Shown here: positions 1-7,022 of the stretch, one piece after another
Numbering within the stretch: the first letter of the stretch is position 1
Layout of the letters: every line of letters starts with the position of its first letter
Translations under genes and position numbers: made by a program
Source: Edaphobacter lichenicola
GTDB taxonomy: Bacteria > Acidobacteriota > Terriglobia > Terriglobales > Acidobacteriaceae
Direction of reading: 5' to 3'
NCBI RefSeq assembly: GCF_014201315.1
Contig: NZ_JACHDY010000002.1
Location: 186,001 to 250,000 of the forward strand
Length of the DNA stretch: 64,000 nt
Notes under the pieces: model-generated
What the model saw: the letters and a program-made list of their open reading frames with translations, nothing else
What the model was told of the DNA's origin: nothing
Databases searched by the model: none

Positions 1-468
1 GCCGCCCACTACGTCTCCTTCTACTGGGGCGGAGCCATGATCGGCCGCTTCATCGGATCCTACGTCCTCCGCTACATCAGCACCGGCAAAGCCCTCGCAG
101 CCGCAGCCTTCATCGCCTTCTGCCTCGTCCTTACCACCATGGCCACCGGAGGACCCGTCGCCCTCTACAGCGTTCTCGCCATCGGCTTCTTCAACTCCAT
201 CATGTTCCCCAGCATCTTCAGCCTCGGCCTCGCCGGTCTCGGCGAACTCACCAGCAAAGGCTCAAGCCTACTCGTCCAGGCCATCGTCGGCGGCGCCATC
301 CTCCCGCTAGCTGAAGGCCACCTGGCCGACCGTGTCGGCGTCCAGCACGCCTTCATCATCCCCGCCGTCTGCTACGTCTACATCGCGCTCTTCGGCATCC
401 TCGCCTCCCGCCGCAAAGACATAGACCAGGACCCCAGGCACCCCTCACACGCCCCTTCCGGCCACTAG
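1..468 (+). CDS. Sugar MFS transporter, C-terminal part (FucP/GluP-like)
   Basis: The reading frame is open from base 1, so this is the 3' end of a gene that starts outside the window. About 155 residues are visible, with several hydrophobic helices. The stretch VSFYWGGAMIGRFIGSYVL and the following Ala/Gly-rich helices resemble the last membrane segments of the FHS family (fucose, glucose/galactose-proton symporters). The protein would sit in the inner membrane and import a sugar. A hydrophilic tail of about 20 residues ends it. The exact substrate cannot be told from the tail half. A LacD-type aldolase gene lies 1 kb downstream, which fits a sugar-use context but proves nothing. Confidence 0.8.
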   Translation, partial: AAHYVSFYWGGAMIGRFIGSYVLRYISTGKALAAAAFIAFCLVLTTMATGGPVALYSVLAIGFFNSIMFPSIFSLGLAGLGELTSKGSSLLVQAIVGGAILPLAEGHLADRVGVQHAFIIPAVCYVYIALFGILASRRKDIDQDPRHPSHAPSGH

Positions 469-506
469 AGCAAAGTAGCAGTTGAGGTAGAGTCTGGCGT
501 GCCCTT

Positions 507-541
507 TTGTTTGTCATTCCGGAAGGGAATCTGCGGTTCCT
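507..541. repeat. Dispersed intergenic repeat, GTCATTCC type
   Basis: The core GTCATTCCGGAAGGGAATC contains the inverted repeat ATTCC-GGAA-GGGAAT. It resembles the GTCATCCTGAGCG elements at 33662 and 55462 in layout: GTCAT, then a short palindrome, then a purine-rich end. I read it as a member of the same class of dispersed repeats. Confidence 0.45.
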
Positions 542-640
542 CCACACCAACAGCAAATCCGCTCTCCACCCATACCCGCGAAGTGACAAGGCTCGCACGA
601 AGCCATGTTCTCTCTCACCCAACCCGAACCGATCGGGTGC

Positions 641-673
641 CCCATCCATCGCGTTCTCTGCGATGGGTGGGAG
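641..673. repeat. Inverted repeat in intergenic region
   Basis: CCATCGC at 645-652 can pair with GCGATGG at 660-666, with extension CCCAT/GTGGG around it. There is no T-tract, so this is not a terminator. It looks like a repeat hairpin of the kind scattered between acidobacterial genes. Confidence 0.4.
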
Positions 674-847
674 GAATAGACCTTCCCCAGCGCAGTCCTT
701 GTGCCGCCGCAAAACGACACATCTTCACAGAAGACCCGAAAAACCTGTCAAGTCCCAATCCCGGCTAAACCAAAACCGCACAATAACTTACGCGTGGCGC
801 ATGAGTTCCCCCGCATTTGATAAACTATAAGCAGCATCGGAACACAA

Positions 848-880
848 AGCCTCGGGGCCGCTCCCGGGGCTTTTCTATTT
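848..880 (+). terminator. Rho-independent terminator
   Basis: The stem AGCC-CGGG (848-856) pairs with CCCG-GGCT (863-871), with single mismatches, and TTTTCTATTT follows. No plus-strand gene ends close by. It may end a transcript reading through from the MFS gene, or an unrecognised small RNA. Confidence 0.6.
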
Positions 881-1004
881 AAACGTCAACCCGTAACCCC
901 TTTGTTAAGAGGAATCTGCAGCCAACCCTTTTGTTATCTCGTTTTTACAGCCCGCCACCCTCCGTATCTCCCGCAAAAGAAGCAACTTACACGCGGGTAA
1001 TAGG

Positions 1005-1022
1005 AGGGGGGTCCCCCCCGGA
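1005..1022 (+). promoter_or_regulatory. G6/C6 hairpin touching the ribosome binding site
   Basis: A perfect GGGGGG-T-CCCCCC palindrome (about 1005-1018) abuts the GGAGGA ribosome binding site of the zinc-type protein that starts at 1029. In mRNA this would be a very stable hairpin just before the Shine-Dalgarno sequence and could limit translation. A regulatory role is inference. Confidence 0.35.
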
Positions 1023-1028
1023 GGACAC

Positions 1029-1388
1029 ATGCCATTCCCACTCTGCCGCCACCTCAAGCCCAACGGATACCGGTGCCAATCCCCAGCCCTCACCGGCAAA
1101 GTCTGGTGCTACTTCCATCAACACCTCCACCAGCGCCGTCGCCCAGCCCTGCCCAGCACCAACCGCAACTTCAAGCTGCCGCCCGTGCCAGACCGCAGGT
1201 CCGTTCAGTCTGCCCTGTCCCTCGTCATCACCGCCATCGCCAACGGAGAGCTCAGCACCAGGCGCGCCGGACAGCTGCTCACTGCGTTGCAGATGGCCTC
1301 CGGCAACGCCGCACTCCTCGAAGCCGCCACCCCGCCGAATCCAGATCGCAATGACGCCGAGTTCCCCCAGACAGCATCCCATGCGTAA
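1029..1388 (+). CDS. Small putative zinc-binding protein, acidobacterial type
   Basis: This 119-residue protein begins with CRHLKPNGYRCQSPALTG and then CYFH. That Cys/His-rich N-terminal half has the spacing of a small metal-binding knuckle. The middle is basic and rich in Arg and His. Residues 55-100 look helical (ITAIANGELSTRRAGQLLTA). GGAGGA sits 6 bases before the ATG. I recall many paralogues of this layout in acidobacterial genomes, with no known function. A DNA- or RNA-binding role is only a guess. No partner gene is evident, since it stands alone before the lacD-like gene. Confidence 0.7.
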   Translation: MPFPLCRHLKPNGYRCQSPALTGKVWCYFHQHLHQRRRPALPSTNRNFKLPPVPDRRSVQSALSLVITAIANGELSTRRAGQLLTALQMASGNAALLEAATPPNPDRNDAEFPQTASHA

Positions 1389-1537
1389 CCAACTCCGCCT
1401 TCCCGTATCAAAAATGCGGGAAGATTCCCATCGATTCCACCCGGCCTCGCGCTTCACGCCGAAGATATCCTCCGCTGTGTAAAATGGCCCTTCGTAGTCC
1501 TTCCATCACTCGAACCGTCTCAGGAGACAAGCACCCC

Positions 1538-2530
1538 ATGATCAAGTTGACCCCAGGAAAGTTAGCCGGCCTCAAAGCCGTCTCCGACCATCGTGGCGTG
1601 ATCGCCGCCGCCGCCATGGACCAGCGCGGATCCCTTCAGAAGTCCCTCGCCAAAGAGCGCGGAGCCGCCGCCGACGCCCACGACCTCGAGGAGTTCAAGA
1701 CCCTCGTCACCTCGGTCCTCACCAGATACGCCTCCGCCATCCTGCTCGACCCCGAGTTCGGCCTCCCTGCCTCCAAGCACCGCAACGGCAAGGGCCTCCT
1801 GCTCGCCTACGAGAAGACCGGATACGATGCCACCACCCCTGGCCGCCTGCCCGACCTCCTCGACCACTGGAGCGTAGCCCGCCTCAAAGAAGCCGGAGCC
1901 GACTGCATCAAGATCCTCCTCTACTACACCCCCTACGAGAAGTCACCCGTCAACGATCTCAAGCAGGCGTGGATCGAGCGCATCGGCGCTGAATGCATCG
2001 CCCACGACATCCCCTTCTTCCTCGAGTTCGTCGGCTACGACGCCGATGGAGGAGACGAAAAGTCGATAGCTTACGCCAAGAAGAAGCCCGAGATCGTCTC
2101 CGGCTCCATGGCCGAGTTCGGCAAAGAGAAGTACCACGTCGACGTCCTCAAGGTCGAAGTCCCCGTCGAGATGGCCTTCGTCGAAGGCACCAAGTCCTTC
2201 AAGGGAGAGAAGGCCTACACCCGAGCCGAGGCCCTGCAGCACTTCCGCGACGCCGCCACCATGACCCACAAGCCCTTCATCTATCTCTCGGCCGGCGTCT
2301 CCAACCCCGTCTTCATCGAGACCCTCGAGCTGGCCGTCGAATCCGGTACCAGCTTCAACGGTGTCCTCTGCGGCCGCGCCACCTGGAAGGACGGCATCGC
2401 CATCTACGCCAAGCAGGGCGCCAAGGCCTTCGAAGACTGGCTCAACACCACCGGCGTAGAAAACATCACCAACGTCAACAACGCCCTCAAACAAGCCCAC
2501 TCCTGGCACGAAAAAGTCGAATCGAAATAA
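1538..2530 (+). CDS. lacD: Tagatose 1,6-bisphosphate aldolase (LacD family)
   Basis: The 330-residue protein would split tagatose 1,6-bisphosphate into dihydroxyacetone phosphate and glyceraldehyde 3-phosphate as a class I Schiff-base aldolase. The start MIKLTPGKLAGLKAVSD and the segments AMDQRGSL, ADCIKILLYYTP, FFLEFVGYD and VDVLKVEVPVEMAFVEG follow the LacD pattern, and the lysine of the VDVLKVE strand is the likely Schiff-base residue. I chose ATG 1538 because AGGAGA lies 10 bases upstream. The frame stays open further upstream, but those residues do not look like the family. The related rhamnulose/sulfoquinovose-type aldolases are possible alternatives. A terminator follows at once. Confidence 0.85.
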   Translation: MIKLTPGKLAGLKAVSDHRGVIAAAAMDQRGSLQKSLAKERGAAADAHDLEEFKTLVTSVLTRYASAILLDPEFGLPASKHRNGKGLLLAYEKTGYDATTPGRLPDLLDHWSVARLKEAGADCIKILLYYTPYEKSPVNDLKQAWIERIGAECIAHDIPFFLEFVGYDADGGDEKSIAYAKKKPEIVSGSMAEFGKEKYHVDVLKVEVPVEMAFVEGTKSFKGEKAYTRAEALQHFRDAATMTHKPFIYLSAGVSNPVFIETLELAVESGTSFNGVLCGRATWKDGIAIYAKQGAKAFEDWLNTTGVENITNVNNALKQAHSWHEKVESK

Positions 2531-2551
2531 CTCTCAGCGAAGCGCATCACC

Positions 2552-2585
2552 AAGGCGCTGCATTCGTGCAGCGCCTTTACCTTGC
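2552..2585 (+). terminator. Rho-independent terminator after lacD
   Basis: AAGGCGCTGCA (2552-2562) and TGCAGCGCCTT (2567-2577) form a perfect 11-bp stem with a TTCG loop. A short T-rich run follows. It lies 22 bases after the aldolase stop codon. Confidence 0.85.
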
Positions 2586-2674
2586 GTGATGGCGTTGAAA
2601 GATGTTGCGTTCAACACCCCCAAAGGAGCCTCGCGCGCATCGTAAGCTAGATAAATTCAGAAGAGGTTCAACGG

Positions 2675-3154
2675 ATGAAACGCTCGCAGAAGAAACCAGT
2701 AACAAAGTCGCTGGCGAAAGGCCTGCTGGCAGGATTGATTGGCGGCCTGGTGGCAACAGCAGCAAAGTCATTTGCCGAAAAGATCTATCCCCCACGCACT
2801 CACGGAGAGCCGGAACCATTCGCCCTGCTGGCCGAGAAGCTGGCCGGACATGAGCTGGCAGCCGCACAAAAGGAGATCGCTGCAGAGAGGCTCCACTGGG
2901 GATTTGGAGCACTAACCGGCGCTGCCTACGGAGCCCTCGCCGAGTACTACCCGCAATCTACAGCAAAGGATGGCGCAGGCTTCGGAATGGCACTCACATC
3001 CCTCACTCACGGCACAGCACTGCCCGCGCTAGGTCTTTCGGCTGCACCAGAAGATCAAACCACCCGCGAGCGCACCAGCGAGATGGCCACCTATGTCGTC
3101 TACGGCATGGTCACCGAGACAGTCCGCCGAGTAGTAAGAAAGATGCTGGGCTAG
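2675..3154 (+). CDS. YagU-like inner membrane protein (DUF1440)
   Basis: The protein has 159 residues. A basic N-terminus is followed by a Gly/Ala-rich segment (LAKGLLAGLIGGLVATAAKSF) and then KIYPPRTHGEPEPFALL, typical of the DUF1440/YagU family. Later hydrophobic stretches (HWGFGALTGAAYGALAEYY, TSLTHGTALPALGL) make two or three more membrane passes. E. coli YagU has been linked to acid resistance, and the role here is inferred from family only. AGAGG lies 10 bases before the ATG. It appears to be a single gene with no operon partner. Confidence 0.75.
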   Translation: MKRSQKKPVTKSLAKGLLAGLIGGLVATAAKSFAEKIYPPRTHGEPEPFALLAEKLAGHELAAAQKEIAAERLHWGFGALTGAAYGALAEYYPQSTAKDGAGFGMALTSLTHGTALPALGLSAAPEDQTTRERTSEMATYVVYGMVTETVRRVVRKMLG

Positions 3155-3201
3155 AAAATGTTGGTTAGATCGCAACATCTACCAACGTCCGCCAAACCAA
3201 C

Positions 3202-3993
3202 TCACTCCGAGGCGAAGCAGGTGAGCCAGGGTTGATTCGCCCAGAGGCGTTCACCACCGTGATAGTTGGCAGCAAAGCCGCTGATGACGGCGCCGGCTTC
3301 GTCATCAATCTGCGATGCGTAATTGAGAACCAGCTTTCGCTTGCGAACGATCGCGTCGTCTGTAGCTTCGCCCGCATGAAGGACAACCGCGGTAAGCGGA
3401 CTGCCAAGCTCAGATGCAGTCGCTCTCAGTGCCTCGAGGTCATCAGAAGCGGAGGCATCGGTAGCCAGGTACGGCAGGTCTTCATAGAAAGCAGTTGGAA
3501 GCGACGCAGCAAACGGCACCGCAGCTTCACGTACTGTGAGGTGGTCGACTTCGTTGCCCACAGCCGCCGGGACGACAAGGGCCTCCATCGCCCCTAGCTC
3601 GGATTGCCGGGCGAGAGCCTTACGAATCTTTTCAATAGACGGATCGGCAGGGTTGACCGGAGTCGCACACAACTGATCGAGCGGCACTCTGAGCCGGATT
3701 GGCCCGTCCTTGAGGTTCAGATCAAGCATGTGAAGATTGTTCTTGAGCCCCTTCGGCAAGGACTCCTTCACCCGCCGGAGGAAAAGCTCGTCTTCACGCA
3801 GACGCATGGCCGAGACGTACGAAAGCTCATCATTCTCGTGGACAAAGGCCGCATCCGAATAAGGAGCATAGCGACTGCGCGTGAAGACATTCAGCAGAGT
3901 GACCGTATGGCGCGCGGTGAGCCAATGAGTCATGGCGAGCGAGAGCGAGAAAGCCGCGTCATCGCGGTGCGGAGAGAGGACAAGGATCTTCAG
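3202..3993 (-). CDS. PIG-L family deacetylase, apparent CTG start
   Basis: The first in-frame ATG (3933) would remove the metal-binding motif. The frame upstream of it encodes LKILVLSPHRDDAAFSLSLA. SPHRDD matches the PIG-L PHxDD motif, so translation must begin earlier. Just 15 bases upstream of the codons for this strand is the TAG stop of the preceding gene, in the same frame. The best start is CTG at 3993, with GGAG six bases before it. That gives 263 residues. A later EVDHLTVREAA matches the conserved histidine region. The family removes N-acetyl groups from GlcNAc-type substrates, and the real substrate here is unknown. Translation is probably coupled to the nucleoside permease gene upstream. 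Confidence 0.75.
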   Translation of the reverse strand: MKILVLSPHRDDAAFSLSLAMTHWLTARHTVTLLNVFTRSRYAPYSDAAFVHENDELSYVSAMRLREDELFLRRVKESLPKGLKNNLHMLDLNLKDGPIRLRVPLDQLCATPVNPADPSIEKIRKALARQSELGAMEALVVPAAVGNEVDHLTVREAAVPFAASLPTAFYEDLPYLATDASASDDLEALRATASELGSPLTAVVLHAGEATDDAIVRKRKLVLNYASQIDDEAGAVISGFAANYHGGERLWANQPWLTCFASE

Positions 3994-3999
3994 TGTAGG

Positions 4000-4003
4000 C
4001 TCC
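4000..4003 (-). promoter_or_regulatory. Ribosome binding site deciding the CTG start
   Basis: GGAG (minus strand) lies six bases before CTG 3993 and six bases after the TAG stop (4009-4011) of the gene upstream. No ATG, GTG or TTG in the right frame fits between that stop and the catalytic motif. Confidence 0.5.
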
Positions 4004-4008
4004 AGAGC

Positions 4009-5151
4009 CTATTTTACCGGGCCAGTGCCGCCGGGGATGTGGTCACGAGTCTGCGGCCAGTTGGCAACCAGGTTATCCACGACAAGGCGGCCAACGCGAT
4101 AAGCGGAGTCGAGCGCGGGAAGGTACGCGCTGTACTGGCGAACTTTCGTTTCGCCGAGGCTTTCGGCGGCGGTGATTCCAGGCCGCTGTTGATCGAAGTT
4201 CGACGCAGTTCGGAGTACAAGGACACGGTTGATATCGAGCCTGTGTGCATGAGCAAGCCAGGTGAGCGATTGCATGGTGCCCGTATCCTCCATGCCGCAG
4301 ATCGCGTAGGTGCCGTGGCCATCAGTCTGATATTTCACCCAATCCCGAGCCCACTGGTTGAGCAGTTTGCCATGCCAGAAGGTCGACGCGGAAAGATTAT
4401 CGCCTCGCAAAACAAAAGGAGCGCGATGTGCCGCTTCTTCGGCGTACTGCTGGCGGCGAGCCGCTATTGCCGGTGTATCCGGAAGCGGCGTGTCCTTGGT
4501 AAGTGCGAAGGCCCAGTCAACCAGAGAGGTGTTGAGGTGATAGATGTTGCCGTCGTCACCAAACCTCGCAGCACGGGGCTGTTCATACGGCGTGGATTTG
4601 CCCAGCGGCACGTATCCCGTAGACCAGTCTTTGGGAATCTCCCGAGCGTCGATCTCGTGGGCGAGGTCGCCATCGACGATGTAATCAGACCAGACTGCAG
4701 AGCCGAGCGAACCCATACGAGGGTCGATGCCGCCTATGCCGGCAACGAGGAAGTAGGCATGCGTAAGGTCGAAGCGCGGGTCCAGACCTAACGCCATGAT
4801 AGTAGCGGCAGTGCGGGCGGTTCCGACGCCAGTCAGCACGCCGAGAATCCCGTTCTTTTCATTGAGTCGGAGGTCGTGATAGCCAGCGGGAAAGGGGATA
4901 ACCGTATCGAGGTGTTCTCGCTCAACCCAATATTGGTACTCGCCAGGCGCATCGCCAGTATCGGCGCCTACTTCAAACATGTTGATGACCACCACTTTGA
5001 TCTCGATAGGCATCGAGGTCTTGTCCGGAATATCAATGAGATCGGTCAGGTGCTGATCGATGGTGAGGATTGGAGCAAGCGGGGAGGGACAACAGGCATT
5101 TGCAGACACGCTCAACATCGCGGACAAAAGGAGAATGAAAAAGAGACGCAT
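4009..5151 (-). CDS. Purine nucleoside permease-like exported protein (NUP family)
   Basis: The protein has 380 residues, with a signal peptide at about 1-19 (MRLFFILLLSAMLSVSANA). The segments IKVVVINMFEVGADTGDAPG, HLDTVIPFPAGYHDLRL, GVGTARTAATIMALGLDPRF, YFLVAGIGGIDP and VLRTASNFDQQRPG are those of the NUP family. This family was first named from yeast nucleoside permease, but its fold relates to nucleoside phosphorylases. The signal peptide suggests a periplasmic or envelope protein that binds or cleaves nucleosides. Its stop is followed by the PIG-L gene with only 15 bases between, in the same frame, so the two are likely one transcript. Confidence 0.85.
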   Translation of the reverse strand: MRLFFILLLSAMLSVSANACCPSPLAPILTIDQHLTDLIDIPDKTSMPIEIKVVVINMFEVGADTGDAPGEYQYWVEREHLDTVIPFPAGYHDLRLNEKNGILGVLTGVGTARTAATIMALGLDPRFDLTHAYFLVAGIGGIDPRMGSLGSAVWSDYIVDGDLAHEIDAREIPKDWSTGYVPLGKSTPYEQPRAARFGDDGNIYHLNTSLVDWAFALTKDTPLPDTPAIAARRQQYAEEAAHRAPFVLRGDNLSASTFWHGKLLNQWARDWVKYQTDGHGTYAICGMEDTGTMQSLTWLAHAHRLDINRVLVLRTASNFDQQRPGITAAESLGETKVRQYSAYLPALDSAYRVGRLVVDNLVANWPQTRDHIPGGTGPVK

Positions 5152-5236
5152 GGGGAATGGTATCGCAGCAACAGCCTGCCCCTTGTAACGAACTTACGAG
5201 CGCCTGCACTATCTCAATGCAAGGAAGGAGACTGAC

Positions 5237-5494
5237 ATGTCTGAAGACACTGCTGCAGTTGTGGTGACTATCGCTTTCTTTGCGGTGATGGCCGCTTGGA
5301 TTCCTTTAGTCGAGTGTTGTAGGAGGACGATGCGAAAGCAACCGAAGCCCGAGCGACAAAGCAAGAATGCCCGGGTCTTCGAGATGAAGTCCGAGATGAA
5401 GCCTAAGACCCGCGACAAAAAAGGACACGGATACGAGACGGTCGTGCTGATTACGATGATCACATCGCTGTGTTCGCTGGCCCTGCTGAACTGA
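5237..5494 (+). CDS. Small single-pass membrane protein, unknown
   Basis: The 85 residues have a hydrophobic segment at about 8-26 (VVVTIAFFAVMAAWIPLV), then a highly basic middle (RRTMRKQPKPERQSKN), then a second hydrophobic end (VVLITMITSLCSLALL). AAGGAG lies 8 bases before the ATG, which is the main reason to accept it. I do not recognise a family. It converges with queE. Confidence 0.5.
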   Translation: MSEDTAAVVVTIAFFAVMAAWIPLVECCRRTMRKQPKPERQSKNARVFEMKSEMKPKTRDKKGHGYETVVLITMITSLCSLALLN

Positions 5495-5500
5495 TTCGAG

Positions 5501-6184
5501 CTAGACGCCTTTCTTGATCGGCTCCCAGATGAACTTGTGAATCTGTAGTGACAAACGAGCGTCAATTCCATCGGCCATCATCCACTCGACGAGGATGCGG
5601 GGATCGAGAATGGCGTTGTCGGTTGTTCGGAGCAAGCTAGGAGCCTTATTGAAGGCGGGGCTCAAAAGGATCTGGCCGGCTTTCTCATGGAGAGCGTAAG
5701 TGCGGATGAAGTCGCGTGCAAAATCATAGTCTGCCCGATCCGAGATCACGAACTTTATCTCGTCATCTTTCGTGAGGGCGTCGAGATTTTCCATGCGAAA
5801 GCTGTTGGCTGCGCTGCCCGCCCCGGGACATTTCACGTCGACAATTTTGTGAACCGCCTTGGGAACATCCGCCAAAGGACGCTCGCCACTGGTCTCCATC
5901 ATCAAGGTGTAGTTTTGTGCCAGCAGCCGCTCCATCAGCGGCAGGAGTTCCTTCGCCTGAAGCATGGGTTCCCCGCCCGTAAACTCAATGAGACGACACG
6001 GAGCAAGAGCTTCAATCTGCGCGACGATCTCATCGGCAGTGTGGGCCTTACCGCCCGAGAAGGTGTACTCGGAGTCGCACCAGGCACAGCGAAGGTTGCA
6101 GCCTGCAAGGCGGACAAAGATGCATGGAAGGCCAGCGAAGGAAGACTCGCCCTGGACGGATTTGTAAAGTTCGATTAAATGCAT
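5501..6184 (-). CDS. queE: 7-carboxy-7-deazaguanine synthase (QueE)
   Basis: The 227-residue protein is a radical SAM enzyme that contracts the ring of 6-carboxy-tetrahydropterin to CDG in the preQ0/queuosine pathway. It has the cluster motif CNLRCAWC (Cys 29, 33, 36) after YKSVQGESSFAGLPCIFVRL, and the SAM-binding EFTGGEPMLQ near residue 80. The family usually has about 210-240 residues. It lies 58 bases after queD on the same strand, so the two are probably co-transcribed. The partner queC is 17 kb away. Confidence 0.95.
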   Translation of the reverse strand: MHLIELYKSVQGESSFAGLPCIFVRLAGCNLRCAWCDSEYTFSGGKAHTADEIVAQIEALAPCRLIEFTGGEPMLQAKELLPLMERLLAQNYTLMMETSGERPLADVPKAVHKIVDVKCPGAGSAANSFRMENLDALTKDDEIKFVISDRADYDFARDFIRTYALHEKAGQILLSPAFNKAPSLLRTTDNAILDPRILVEWMMADGIDARLSLQIHKFIWEPIKKGV

Positions 6185-6242
6185 TTCGTGAAAAATACTT
6201 CAATGGCAAAGGGGGAAGAGTGGGCCAAACCCATGAGTTTCA

Positions 6243-6623
6243 CTACTCGTAGTAGCGGGCAAAGCTAGTGTCGGTCTCGTAGAGGGTGCAGTCCTTCACG
6301 CGGACGCGTCCGCCGGTCATCTCATGAAGCTGACTGCTTGTCTGTTCGTAAAAGTATTTGGCAAGGTTTTCGGCGCTGGGATTGATCTCTTTGTCGAAGG
6401 GCGCAAGGTCGTTGATCATGAAGTGGTCAAGATAGTCGACAGTAGGGCGCATCACCTGCTTAAGAAGCTTGAAATCAAGTAGCATCCCAGCTTCGTCAAG
6501 CTCTTCTCCAACAAGCGTGACGAAGACTTTATAGTTGTGACCATGCGGGTTTTCGCACTTGCCTCGGTAGTTGCGGAGGTAGTGGCCGGAAGAAAAGCCG
6601 GCTTCTACAGTTACTTCGAACAT
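6243..6623 (-). CDS. queD: 6-carboxy-5,6,7,8-tetrahydropterin synthase (QueD)
   Basis: The 126-residue protein converts 7,8-dihydroneopterin triphosphate to 6-carboxy-tetrahydropterin, the step before QueE. It shows the zinc histidines and catalytic cysteine in FSSGHYLRN, RGKCENPHGHNYKV and the later YLDHFMINDLAPFDKEINPS plus CTLYETDTSFARYYE. The length is normal for bacterial QueD. It starts the queD-queE pair on the minus strand. Confidence 0.95.
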   Translation of the reverse strand: MFEVTVEAGFSSGHYLRNYRGKCENPHGHNYKVFVTLVGEELDEAGMLLDFKLLKQVMRPTVDYLDHFMINDLAPFDKEINPSAENLAKYFYEQTSSQLHEMTGGRVRVKDCTLYETDTSFARYYE

Positions 6624-6735
6624 GAGTCTAGGAATCCCTTCGGTCTTTCAGTGCCGCGTCTGGAGGAGTGAGAGTGGGCTGAGGACGTGGCGGCAGCCTC
6701 TCTTCGATTGTACCGTTTTGCGCGGAAAGGTGGGG

Positions 6736-6981
6736 CTAGCGGCGGCGTTTGGCGCGGCGGCTTTCTTCGTCGCGGCGCTCAGCCTGTTCAAAGAGCGAAG
6801 ACAGGATGCCAGCGAGCGCGACGAGCAGACCAACGACAAAGAGGCCGAGGCCCATGGTGCGCCAGAGAGAGGCATCGCCAGGCGAACCAGGCTGCTGGGC
6901 GATGTTCGTGTATGCAACGCCGCAAGAGATGAAAGCAAACAAGACAAGACTGCCAGCGAGGATATAGAGGTTGCGTCCCAT
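6736..6981 (-). CDS. Small two-pass membrane protein, unknown
   Basis: The 81 residues form a first membrane segment (LYILAGSLVLFAFISCGVAYT), a short loop with QQPGSPGDASLWRTM, a second segment (GLGLFVVGLLVALAGILSSLF) and a very basic tail (RRDEESRRAKRRR). The composition is clearly that of a membrane protein and is preferred over overlapping frames. Function is unknown. It lies upstream of queD on the same strand. Confidence 0.6.
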   Translation of the reverse strand: MGRNLYILAGSLVLFAFISCGVAYTNIAQQPGSPGDASLWRTMGLGLFVVGLLVALAGILSSLFEQAERRDEESRRAKRRR

Positions 6982-7022
6982 GCGAGTAGTCCTATTTTAC
7001 GGTGAGAGCGATACGCACGAAT

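Larger units (their letters stand above)
469..847. other. Repeat-bearing intergenic region
   Basis: I see no convincing gene here, since the open frames lack a ribosome binding site and protein-like composition. It holds two short inverted repeats, listed separately (positions 515-530 and 641-673). An ACTTACGCGTGG motif lies near 786-797. Confidence 0.5.
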
